A model generated the notes under the pieces. The model saw only the letters and a program-made list of their open reading frames with translations, was not told the DNA's origin and made no database searches. From positions 1 to 22,178 of the forward strand of contig WGAL01000201.1 of assembly GCA_015494845.1 (NCBI GenBank): a stretch of DNA of 22,178 nucleotides. Direction: 5' to 3'. Within the stretch, counting starts at the first letter, position 1. Every line of letters starts with the position of its first letter. Position numbers and translations under genes: made by a program. Shown in pieces: positions 1-7,957 of the stretch. The stretch comes from Melioribacteraceae bacterium. Lineage in GTDB: Bacteria; Bacteroidota; Ignavibacteria; Ignavibacteriales; Melioribacteraceae.

Positions 1-3000
1 CTTTTTCCCGGGCAAAACCATTTTGCCTCAAACCGGCGAGATTATTTTCCCGACTCTACAACCTTTCGGTAAGCAATTGCCCAGTGATTTACCCGATACA
101 TTACGCTACCAAGCGGTTTACGACACAACGGTTACTTACGCAAAACAAGATAGAGAAAAAGACAGATTTTTAATTCAAGGACATTATTCCGCCGCAATTT
201 CTTCCGTAATCGATATTGGTTTTAATGTTGTTGAAAATTCAGTTAAAGTTTATCTCGGCAACCAGAAACTTGTCGAAGGGAAAGATTACAGAGTAGATTA
301 CAACATTGGACAAGTTACGATTTTGAACGACGCCGCTTTGGTTCCAGGCGCCGATTTACGGATTTCATTCGAACAAAACGATTTGATTTCGCTTGCCTCA
401 AAAACACTCGTAGGAGCGCGCGGAATTTACGAATTTAACAAAGATACGAAACTCGGTTTCTCCATACTTAATTTGAATCAACAATCGCTTAACGATAAAG
501 TCAGACTCGGCGAGGAACCGTTAAACAACACGATTATGGGAATCGATTTCCAAAGTAAATTCGATTTGCCGTTCGTAACAAAAGCGTTAAACAGCATAAT
601 TTCTACAAACGTAAATTCCGCTTTTTCGTTAAGCGGCGAATACGCTTACATAAATCCGGATCCGAACACAAAGAAAAGCACGATTTCCGAAGACAACAGA
701 AAAAGCATTGCGTATTTGGACGACTTCGAAGGCGCAAAGAAAACAATTCCGATTGGCGTTTCCTACGTCGGCTGGAAAGATTTAAGTCAACCTGACAGTA
801 TGATGTATCACGTCAATCGCCTCAAACCGCTTGTTATGAATTACAAAGCGAAAACAATGTGGTTCAATCCGCAACCTTCAGGCGTTGTTGTTAAAACAAT
901 TTGGCCGGAAAAGAAAGTTGCGCGTGAAAACAATCAGGTTACGGTTCTCGATATTGTTTACGACCCGTCGAAAAAAGGACAATATAATTACAACGAAGAT
1001 TGGGACGAAAACGCCGATACGCTCTATAAAAACTGGGGCGGAATGATGCATCTGCTTTCTTCAACCGCAAATAACCTGGTTGAACAAAACATTGAATTTA
1101 TCGAATTTTGGGCTTACGTTGCCGACGCGCCGCCTGGCGCTAAAATGTATATTGATTTGGGACAAATCAACGAAGATATTATTCCAAACAGAAAACTTGA
1201 CACGGAAGATAAAGAACCGTACAACGACCGCCTCGACGAAGGCGAGGACACAGGTATCGACGGCGTTCCTGATGCATTGGAACCTGGTTACGACCCCGCA
1301 ACAAATCCTGACCCGGCAAATGATAATTTCCGACTGAACACGGCGACAGGCGATTTTGAAGATATTAACGGAACGGAAGGAAACTCAAAATTATACGACT
1401 TGGGATTATCGCCTGATACGGAAGATTTAAACCATAACTTCACGCTTGATATGGTTAATAATTATTTCCGCTACGAAGTTCCGCTTGACACGAACAGAGA
1501 AAATAATCCCTTCATTGCTGGCGGCGGGCATAACGGCTGGTATCAATTTAAGATTCCGTTAAAAGAATTTGCGTCTCAAATCGGCAACCCGACCTTTACC
1601 TTTGTCGAAGCCGTAAGGTTCTGGTTTCAAAACGTAAATCAACGTATTGCAATGAGAATGACCGAAATAAATCTTGTTGGCAATCAATGGCAAGAAGTAA
1701 AATACAACGGCGAAGACGACGACGTGCTGACGATTTCAACGGTTAGCATCGAAGATAATCCGGAATACTACTCTCCGAAAGGCGTTATTCGCGAGCGCGA
1801 CCGTTCCAAACCGGACCAGGAAGTTTACAAAAACGAACAATCCTTGGACTTGATTTTTCACGATTTGCAAGACGGCGAACATCGTTCCATTGTAAAATAT
1901 CTTGTTAAAAAACTCGATATTTTCAACTACAAGGAAATGAAATTTTTCATTCACGGAGATTTAAATCCGGCGCCGGATAATATGGCCTATGTCGATTCGC
2001 TCGGCAACGGTTTTAACACAAGAGTTTATTTTCGGTTTGGCGCAGATACGACAAACTTCTACGAATATTCTTTCCCGCTTACGGAAGATTGGCATTCAAT
2101 ATCAATTACGCTTAAAGACTTATCCGCTCTAAAACAAGCAAGAGACGTTGATACTGCGGTTTACCGGCAACCTGTGCCAGGGAAACCGAACCATTATTAC
2201 GGCGTTCGTGGAAATCCTTCTTTGACAAAAGTTTCTTTCTTTATGTACATTTTCGAAAATCCCGAGGGAGAAGGAATTCCTGGACAAGCAACGTCGGGAA
2301 CAATTTGGTTGAACGAACTCCGCTTGCTCGACGCAGACGACACCCCAGGTTGGGCTTACAAAGCGTCTGGTTCGCTAAAATTAGCCGACTTGCTGACCGT
2401 AAACGGAAACGTTATGCGGCGAAATCCGTTTTTCCACAAGGTAAACGAGAGTTTCGGTTCGCGCGAGGATAAACAAAGTTGGGGCGTAAACGTAGATTTT
2501 AACATTCTGAAATTGCTGCCGTTTAATTCGGACGGCAGTAATTTGTCGTTGAATTACCAGCATTCGGAATCTATGACAAATCCGCTCTATATGCCGTCGA
2601 GCGATATTTCCGTCGATAAGGCGATTGAGCAAACGACGAAAAAAATTCGCGAAGAAGGCGGTAGCGACGCGGACGTTGAAAAGGCGAAACAAAGTATTTA
2701 CAATTACGTTCAAAGCGTAAGCGTAAACGAAGCGTTCACTCTTTCGAATATAAAACTTATGATTCCTTCGCGCGCGTGGTATATTGACAAAACGATTAAC
2801 GCGCTTTCGTTCAGTTACAATTTCAGTCGCTCGTATTCGCGCAATCCGTCAACTTCGCAAGCGAAAATGTGGACTTGGAAATGGGACGGGAAATACAACG
2901 TAAATTTCGGGAAGGAATTTTCCTTTAAATTTGCGGATATTCCTTTGCTCGGTTACCTTTTCAAACTATTTGACAGCTACAAAAACGCAACATTCAGATA

Positions 3001-4927
3001 TTTGCCTAATTCTTTGAACGCGGCAATTTCAATGAACAGAAAATACAATTATTCGCTTTCGCGGCAACGGAACAGTCAAGCGCAAATCGCGCAAGATTTT
3101 GTAGCAACGCGAACCGCCGGATTTAACTGGACTTTAACGCAAGGCGGATTGCTTAATTTATCCACGTCATACAAAGTAAGCGCAAATTCTTCGCTGGCAT
3201 ATTTGCTTTACGACGAGGACGGAAAAATGCGAAGCGAACGCGACGTCTGGAACGACATTCTAAACGGCGAGTTTTTCGGAAGAATAAACAACTTCACGCA
3301 GTCTTTTGCTCTTAAAACAAAGCCGAAATTACCGAAGTTGTGGAAACTCGACCGGTATTTTCAGTTAAACGGAAGTTACAACGTAAATTACACTTGGCGG
3401 CACGATTTCAGGCAAGAAGAATTGGGACGCAGCGCCGGTTACGCAAATACGCTCAGCGCAAGTTTTACCTTGAAATGGAAGGCGTTAACAAGTCCGCTTT
3501 TCCCGAAAGAAGTCAAAAGCAAATCAACGCGAAGAAAAACGACAAAAAAGAGAACGCACAGAAGAGGCGGAAGAGGAAGAAAAAGGAATCTCGACGAGGA
3601 AATTTCCGGTTCTAAAAAGAATAAAAACGAGAATAACGAAAAAACCGCGCAAGAAGAACCGGAAGTTAAACAAGAAAGCGGACCGTCGAGCTTGTTACGT
3701 TCTTTAAGATTATTTTTAAGCGTGATTAAATGGACGTTATTTGATTACGATAAAATTGCAATAAAATTTAATCAGAAAAATCAACGCGGCGGTTCAGGAT
3801 TGCGTGCACAAGGCACAGGCTTCACTAATTTTTGGAGCGCTTTTAATCCTGATAACGGACCAACCCGCGCGTTCATGCTCGGAATCAGCAACGAACTCGG
3901 GCCTCGCGCTCCAAACGCAACGCTTTCCGATAAATTCTCTCAGACAAACGGAATTTCATTAAGCACACAACGTCCGTTATGGGAAGGTGCAACAATTGAT
4001 ATTGATTGGAAAGTCGATTGGGGAATAAATAAAAGTTACACTGTTAACACAGACGACCAAGGCAACATTACAATTTCCACGCCGAATATTACCGGCTCGA
4101 CAAACCGCTCGTTTATGTTTTTACCCTTGTCCTTTTTGGGTAGCGGCGTAAAAGCAATTCACGATAATTACGACCCGCAAGCCGAAGACCCTGCGACGAG
4201 TCTTTCCAACGCTTTTGTACAAGGACTTGAAACGCTTCCGTTTCTCTCTCAAATGCCGTTTTTCAAAGATATTGCCACGTACATTCCGCGTCCGAATTGG
4301 AGAATATCCTGGTCAGGATTGGAAAAAATAAAACTACTTAAAGGAATTGTTAAACGAGCGACCCTCAACCATGGTTATTCCTCAAATTACACCGAAGGAT
4401 GGAAAATTAATCCTGACGGAAAAACCGTCGTGCAAACGCAACGCGTTAATTATGCATTTCAACCGCTTATCGGAGCAAATCTTACATTCGCTTCGCTTTG
4501 GGGCGGAAATATGACAGGAGTAATTAAATACGGAAGCAAAACAACTTTTGATTTAGGCGTAGGAACGCGAACCGTTACGGAAGGTATTTCGCGAGATATT
4601 AATATTCAATTAACTTTTTCAAAAAGCGGATTTTCGCTTCCGTTGTTCGGCATAAATTTGAAAAACGATTTGGAATTTTCGCTTTCTTATACAAACAGCA
4701 GAACCGCGACAATTATTTATACAATGGATAATTTCGATGAAAAAGGGAAGCCTCAGGACGGCACGACAAGAACAACTTTGGAACCGCGCGTTAAATATAT
4801 TTTGAGTTCGAGAATTACTCTTTCTATTTTTTACCGCAGAACCAAAGTTGAACCGGAAGGCGCGTCGCGAATTCCGCCGACCACCACAAACGAAGCCGGT
4901 CTGGACGTGCACATCGCCATCCAGTAA
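1..4927 (+). CDS. sprA: SprA/Sov-type outer-membrane translocon protein, 5' end cut by window
   Basis: This is a family match to SprA, the very large beta-barrel that forms the outer-membrane channel of the type IX secretion system and is needed for gliding in Flavobacterium. The frame is open to the window edge (FFPGKTI precedes the TTG at 23), so that TTG is not a real start. Family members are roughly 2,400 residues; about 1,640 C-terminal residues are present. SprA-like signatures include YLDDFEGAKKTIPIGVSYVGWKDLS-type sequence near 712-785, an acidic DRLDEGEDTG...DG segment near 1228-1265 and EDLNHNFTLD near 1423-1450. The second half alternates polar and aromatic residues, as expected of barrel strands. 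A Lys/Arg-rich insert occupies about 3506-3690. The gene stops at TAA and converges on flgE. Secretion partners such as PorV or SprE are not in view. I am confident of the family, but not that the protein works as a T9SS channel here. Confidence 0.9.
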   Translation, partial: FFPGKTILPQTGEIIFPTLQPFGKQLPSDLPDTLRYQAVYDTTVTYAKQDREKDRFLIQGHYSAAISSVIDIGFNVVENSVKVYLGNQKLVEGKDYRVDYNIGQVTILNDAALVPGADLRISFEQNDLISLASKTLVGARGIYEFNKDTKLGFSILNLNQQSLNDKVRLGEEPLNNTIMGIDFQSKFDLPFVTKALNSIISTNVNSAFSLSGEYAYINPDPNTKKSTISEDNRKSIAYLDDFEGAKKTIPIGVSYVGWKDLSQPDSMMYHVNRLKPLVMNYKAKTMWFNPQPSGVVVKTIWPEKKVARENNQVTVLDIVYDPSKKGQYNYNEDWDENADTLYKNWGGMMHLLSSTANNLVEQNIEFIEFWAYVADAPPGAKMYIDLGQINEDIIPNRKLDTEDKEPYNDRLDEGEDTGIDGVPDALEPGYDPATNPDPANDNFRLNTATGDFEDINGTEGNSKLYDLGLSPDTEDLNHNFTLDMVNNYFRYEVPLDTNRENNPFIAGGGHNGWYQFKIPLKEFASQIGNPTFTFVEAVRFWFQNVNQRIAMRMTEINLVGNQWQEVKYNGEDDDVLTISTVSIEDNPEYYSPKGVIRERDRSKPDQEVYKNEQSLDLIFHDLQDGEHRSIVKYLVKKLDIFNYKEMKFFIHGDLNPAPDNMAYVDSLGNGFNTRVYFRFGADTTNFYEYSFPLTEDWHSISITLKDLSALKQARDVDTAVYRQPVPGKPNHYYGVRGNPSLTKVSFFMYIFENPEGEGIPGQATSGTIWLNELRLLDADDTPGWAYKASGSLKLADLLTVNGNVMRRNPFFHKVNESFGSREDKQSWGVNVDFNILKLLPFNSDGSNLSLNYQHSESMTNPLYMPSSDISVDKAIEQTTKKIREEGGSDADVEKAKQSIYNYVQSVSVNEAFTLSNIKLMIPSRAWYIDKTINALSFSYNFSRSYSRNPSTSQAKMWTWKWDGKYNVNFGKEFSFKFADIPLLGYLFKLFDSYKNATFRYLPNSLNAAISMNRKYNYSLSRQRNSQAQIAQDFVATRTAGFNWTLTQGGLLNLSTSYKVSANSSLAYLLYDEDGKMRSERDVWNDILNGEFFGRINNFTQSFALKTKPKLPKLWKLDRYFQLNGSYNVNYTWRHDFRQEELGRSAGYANTLSASFTLKWKALTSPLFPKEVKSKSTRRKTTKKRTHRRGGRGRKRNLDEEISGSKKNKNENNEKTAQEEPEVKQESGPSSLLRSLRLFLSVIKWTLFDYDKIAIKFNQKNQRGGSGLRAQGTGFTNFWSAFNPDNGPTRAFMLGISNELGPRAPNATLSDKFSQTNGISLSTQRPLWEGATIDIDWKVDWGINKSYTVNTDDQGNITISTPNITGSTNRSFMFLPLSFLGSGVKAIHDNYDPQAEDPATSLSNAFVQGLETLPFLSQMPFFKDIATYIPRPNWRISWSGLEKIKLLKGIVKRATLNHGYSSNYTEGWKINPDGKTVVQTQRVNYAFQPLIGANLTFASLWGGNMTGVIKYGSKTTFDLGVGTRTVTEGISRDINIQLTFSKSGFSLPLFGINLKNDLEFSLSYTNSRTATIIYTMDNFDEKGKPQDGTTRTTLEPRVKYILSSRITLSIFYRRTKVEPEGASRIPPTTTNEAGLDVHIAIQ

Positions 4928-4980
4928 CAAGTAGAAAAAATTCGTGATTAATTTTCAACCTAAATTTTAATAAAAAAAAT

Positions 4981-5016
4981 AGGAGACGCATTCGCCGCGG
5001 CGAATTTGCGTCCCCT
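4981..5016. terminator. Hairpin with flanking T/A tracts, probable bidirectional terminator or REP-like element
   Basis: The arms aggagacgca-ttcgcc and ggcgaa-tttgcgtcccct pair around a two-base loop, with one mismatch and a two-base bulge. An A-run lies just left (4972-4979) and a T-run just right (5020-5024). Either strand would thus make a GC-rich stem followed by U residues. The position between convergent sprA and flgE fits termination of both. The CCCTACG tail is shared with the next hairpin, which suggests a dispersed repeat. Confidence 0.6.
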
Positions 5017-5040
5017 ACGTTTTTAATATTTTGTATTTGT

Positions 5041-5071
5041 AGCGGGACAGCCTGCGAGCTGTCCCTACGCT
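5041..5071. repeat. REP-like hairpin with CCCTACG tail
   Basis: An eight-base perfect stem, gggacagc (5044-5051) and gctgtccc (5058-5065), encloses a six-base loop. Outer bases agcg and cgct extend it with a three-base bulge. It lies 24 bases after the previous hairpin and ends in the same CCCTACG sequence before an AT-rich stretch. It probably helps end flgE transcription, or it is one copy of a dispersed intergenic palindrome. Its presence elsewhere in the genome cannot be tested here. Confidence 0.55.
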
Positions 5072-5093
5072 TTAAATTTTAATTAAATTACGA

Positions 5094-6731
5094 TTAACGT
5101 ACAAGATTCGTAACTTCTTGCAACAGCGTATCCGAAACCGTAATTACTCTTGCGTTCGCTTGAAAACCGCGTTGCGCTACAATCATCTTGGTAAATTCCG
5201 CCGATAAATCAACGTTGGATTGTTCGAGCGCGCCGGATTCAATTGTCGTTCCCAAGCTTGCGCCGGCCGTTCCGATAACAGGGTCGCCGGTATTTCCGGC
5301 AATGGTGTACATATTATCGCCAACGCTAACCAAACCGTTTCTATTCGGGAATTTTGCCAAAAGCAATTGGGCTAATTTCTGAGTGTTACCGTTTGAAAAT
5401 ACGCCAACAATATTTCCGTATTGGTCAATACTAATATTCGAAAGAGTTGCTACCGGAGAACCGTTTTGACTTAACGCAGAAACAACTGAATCGTCCGATG
5501 TTTGCGTGATTCCGTCAAATTCTCCGAGCGTTCCGAAATCCAAATCAATGTATTGTCCGCTTGCCCCGCCGGTCGGCGTAAAATAAACGCTTGGCTGACT
5601 CGGAGTAAGAGAGCTAATTGTTCCATCGGTTGCAAATGTAACGGTTCCGGAATTATTTGTTACCGTTCCGTCTTCGGCGTCCACACTAACTTTCCAATAC
5701 CATTGATTATTGGCGACTTTTGTAAATTTAACGGTCATTTCGTGACTGTTTCCCAAAGAATCATAAACGGTAATTGTACTTGAAACCAATGTAGATTCAC
5801 GATTATCATCCACGGTTGAACCCAGGTTTGAAGCGCTTGCTTCCTGAGTAACTTCTGTCGGATCAAAATCAAAATTAATTCCCAAATCGGTATCTTGAAT
5901 TGTTATCGGAGCCGCCGGATTGCCACCGATAGTATCCATATTTCCGCTCGAATCAAAAGTAACGGTTTGCGTGGTAGGACCAACCACGCTATTGCCGTCG
6001 CTATCAGTTAATTCATAAGTCATATCGTATGTGTCCGCAGCCGTTTTGGTATATGTTACCGTAAAGGTGTATTCTCTTCCCCAATCATCGTAAACGGTGT
6101 TGCTTTCGCTAACGCTGTCGCCAATTGAGATGGAAGAATTAATGTTGCCGTTTTCTTCGTAATCTTCGCTTCTTGTTAATGTAGCGCTACTCTTTAAGTT
6201 ACCGCCCCAAGTAATTTCGCTTGTTGCTACGGCAGGAAGTTTCATTTGTGTGTCGATTTGTATGTCTTCGAGGTTATTGCCAGGAGGAATTACTCCGTCC
6301 GAGGTTGCAACTTTACCTTGAACAATTGCACCGTTTTGCGGATTAACAAGATAACCTTCAGCGTCAAAAACAAAATTACCGGCGCGAGAATAAACCTTTT
6401 CACCGTTGCTTTTCAGTACAAACAACGCGTCACCCTGTAAAGCAAGGTCAGTCGTAATTCCGGTTCTTTCAAATGTGCCTTGCGTCCAATTTCTGTCGAT
6501 TGAATTGACTTTCATTCCCAAACCGAGTTGGAAAGTGTTTGTTCCGCCCACTCCGTCGGAAGGATTGGAACCGTAGCGAAGAATATCGCTGAATGCATCC
6601 GCGAACGTTACGCGAGATGTTTTGTAACCTATTGAATTTACGTTTGCAATGTTGTTACCTACAACGTCCATCATTACTTGATGGTTCCGCAAACCCGATA
6701 CGCCCGAAAATAACGAATTAATTAAGGCCAT
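5094..6731 (-). CDS. flgE: Flagellar hook protein FlgE
   Basis: This is the subunit of the flagellar hook, the universal joint between rod and filament, exported by the flagellar type III system. The N-terminus carries the flagellar rod/hook signature (residues 4-45, including SGLRNHQVMMDVVGNNIANVNSIGYK-type sequence). The C-terminus carries the matching helix (500-545, SNVDLSAEFTKMIVAQRGFQANARVI-type). The protein has 545 residues, longer than the roughly 400 of enteric FlgE. The extra length lies in the outer domains, where two similar modules follow each other (about 205-290 and 315-405). The ATG at 6731 follows AGGAGG at five-base spacing, the clearest ribosome-binding site in the operon. 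It is the last gene of the operon and is preceded by the only sizeable gap (113 bp, two hairpins), which suggests separately tuned expression of this highly used subunit. Confidence 0.97.
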   Translation of the reverse strand: MALINSLFSGVSGLRNHQVMMDVVGNNIANVNSIGYKTSRVTFADAFSDILRYGSNPSDGVGGTNTFQLGLGMKVNSIDRNWTQGTFERTGITTDLALQGDALFVLKSNGEKVYSRAGNFVFDAEGYLVNPQNGAIVQGKVATSDGVIPPGNNLEDIQIDTQMKLPAVATSEITWGGNLKSSATLTRSEDYEENGNINSSISIGDSVSESNTVYDDWGREYTFTVTYTKTAADTYDMTYELTDSDGNSVVGPTTQTVTFDSSGNMDTIGGNPAAPITIQDTDLGINFDFDPTEVTQEASASNLGSTVDDNRESTLVSSTITVYDSLGNSHEMTVKFTKVANNQWYWKVSVDAEDGTVTNNSGTVTFATDGTISSLTPSQPSVYFTPTGGASGQYIDLDFGTLGEFDGITQTSDDSVVSALSQNGSPVATLSNISIDQYGNIVGVFSNGNTQKLAQLLLAKFPNRNGLVSVGDNMYTIAGNTGDPVIGTAGASLGTTIESGALEQSNVDLSAEFTKMIVAQRGFQANARVITVSDTLLQEVTNLVR

Positions 6732-6767
6732 GATGTCCTCCTATGATTTTAGTTTTACAATTGTTTG

Positions 6768-6795
6768 GATTTGGCTTCTGTCGGTCGGCCAAATC
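6768..6795 (-). promoter_or_regulatory. Perfect 8-bp hairpin in the flgE leader
   Basis: On the - strand GATTTGGC pairs perfectly with GCCAAATC around a 12-base loop, 37 bases before the flgE ATG. No T-run follows on the transcribed strand, so it does not look like a terminator. It may stabilise or mark the 5' end of a processed flgE message, or modulate translation. The role is inference. Confidence 0.45.
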
Positions 6796-6797
6796 GT

Positions 6798-6821
6798 GGG
6801 CGTCCTCGGAAGGTCCCGCCC
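6798..6821 (-). promoter_or_regulatory. GC-rich hairpin in the flgE leader
   Basis: GGGCG and CGCCC form a five-base stem around a 14-base loop, directly upstream of the 6768-6795 hairpin. Its GC-rich sequence contrasts with the AT-rich flank (ttaattaatt). The pair could be a composite RNA element, or an inserted palindromic repeat. I see no match to a riboswitch class that I know. Confidence 0.35.
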
Positions 6822-6844
6822 GTTATTTTTAATTAATTAATTTC

Positions 6845-7222
6845 TTAATGAGCAAAAACAACACTATCGATATTTGTAAAAACGTTTTCTTCTTCTGGCG
6901 TAACCGGCATCGCGGTTACCACCGTTCTGTTAGGAATATTAACTATAAACGCCGTGTTGTTGAGCATTACCAGAGAATCCCGCGCTCCTTTTTCTTCCGC
7001 TTTTTTAACTGCTTCATGCAATTTGTTCAATTGCGCTTCGTCAAGCGAAATATCCCGCGTACTCAAGCGTTGCGTAGCATGCTTGGAAAATTTCAGTCGT
7101 TCGAGTTCCCTTTGAAAAACGGACTCAAACGAGCTTTGTTGCGCAGGCTTTTTCGTCTGTTCCTGAACTTTTTTATGTTCTATCGGAACAAACGGAACTT
7201 GAATTCCGTTAATTTGCGCCAT
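6845..7222 (-). CDS. TIGR02530-type flagellar operon protein
   Basis: This 125-residue protein matches the small conserved family annotated only as flagellar operon protein (TIGR02530, flg_new), usually found between flgD and flgE. Visible hallmarks are LKFSKHATQRLSTRDI (about 43-58), an alpha-helical KKAEEKGARDSLVMLNNTAF stretch in the middle, and the C-terminal ENVFTNIDSV. Its molecular role is not established as far as I know; the gene position suggests hook assembly. Its ATG overlaps the flgD stop by one base (TAATG), so the two are probably translationally coupled. An equally long open frame on the opposite strand is a shadow. Confidence 0.9.
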   Translation of the reverse strand: MAQINGIQVPFVPIEHKKVQEQTKKPAQQSSFESVFQRELERLKFSKHATQRLSTRDISLDEAQLNKLHEAVKKAEEKGARDSLVMLNNTAFIVNIPNRTVVTAMPVTPEEENVFTNIDSVVFAH

Positions 7223-7950
7223 TAAAATCTACCTCCTATCAAAGGTTCTTTAAGATTTCTTGTATTTTCATCCGATTGAAAAATTTCCATTACGTCGCTC
7301 AAAGGAATTTCCGCGCCGTTGACGACTAACATTGTTCCGTTTTGAGTAAACTTAATTCCTTCGATAATACCGACTTGATAATAATCAATCGTCATTTCGT
7401 CTTCGCCGTTCATCGCGGTCGCTTCTACTTTAAACGTATAGTTGCCTTGCGGAACTTTGTTGCCGTTATCATCGGTAAAATCCCAAGAAACTTTATGCGT
7501 GCCGGAAGAAGTTGCAACGTCGTCAATTGTTCTTACGACGTTTCCGTTTTCGTCGTAAATTTTTATTGTTACGTTCGAAGCGTCCACCGGCAATTTGTAT
7601 CCGATGTAAGCGTTTTCTTGTCCTGTATATGAAATATTGGTATTGTCGATTTTAATTTCCTTGCCAATCAACGTCGCCGTCATAGTGTTATTAACGGCTT
7701 GGATTAATTGATAATTCGCGTTTATGCTCGCGTTCAACAAATCGTTCATATTGGAAAGTTGTTCGAGCGAACTGAATTGCGCCAACTGAGCCGTAAACTC
7801 CGTTCCGTCCAAAGGATTCAGCGGGTCTTGGTATTTCATCTGCTCAATCATCAGATGAAGAAAATCATCTTTCCCGAGTTGGGTTTTACCCGGCTGCGGT
7901 TGATACGCATTTGAATTACCGATAAAGTCCAAATTATTTACCGAAGGCAT
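7222..7950 (-). CDS. flgD: Flagellar hook capping/scaffold protein FlgD
   Basis: FlgD caps the growing hook and lets FlgE subunits polymerise; it leaves when the hook is complete. The conserved N-terminal segment is clear at residues 24-70, with LGKDDFLHLMIEQMKYQDPLN-like sequence followed by FTAQLAQFSSLEQLSNMN. The rest matches the FlgD tudor/Ig-like region, with a VTIKIYDENGNVVRTI stretch and the NYTFKVEA strand typical of this fold. The length of 242 residues is normal. The start at 7950 has GAGGT just upstream and lies seven bases after the fliK stop. It is part of the fliK-flgD-TIGR02530-flgE hook cluster. Confidence 0.96.
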   Translation of the reverse strand: MPSVNNLDFIGNSNAYQPQPGKTQLGKDDFLHLMIEQMKYQDPLNPLDGTEFTAQLAQFSSLEQLSNMNDLLNASINANYQLIQAVNNTMTATLIGKEIKIDNTNISYTGQENAYIGYKLPVDASNVTIKIYDENGNVVRTIDDVATSSGTHKVSWDFTDDNGNKVPQGNYTFKVEATAMNGEDEMTIDYYQVGIIEGIKFTQNGTMLVVNGAEIPLSDVMEIFQSDENTRNLKEPLIGGRF

Positions 7951-7957
7951 TTTTACC

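Noticed and set aside
23..25. TTG as the start of the sprA homologue
   Set aside because: The frame stays open to the window edge and about 700 N-terminal residues of the family are missing, so the gene is cut by the window rather than starting here.
1228..1340. Asp/Gly-rich stretch in SprA as an inserted calcium-binding repeat
   Set aside because: Similar acidic segments occur in SprA homologues as I recall them, so it is more likely a family feature than an insertion.
6768..6795. Possible sigma-54 promoter in the flgE leader (TTGGCC ... AGCC)
   Set aside because: The GG-to-GC spacing is 13 rather than 10 bases and the TTGC half is missing; the bases are better explained by the hairpin.
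6798..6830. Hairpin followed by T-run on the + strand, looking like a + strand terminator
   Set aside because: No + strand gene lies upstream of it; sprA ends 1.8 kb earlier with its own hairpins. On the transcribed - strand there is no T-run after the stem.
6848..7225. 125-residue + strand frame, the same length as the gene beneath it
   Set aside because: It lies exactly antisense to the TIGR02530-type gene, has a biased Arg/Phe-rich composition and matches no family, so it is a shadow.
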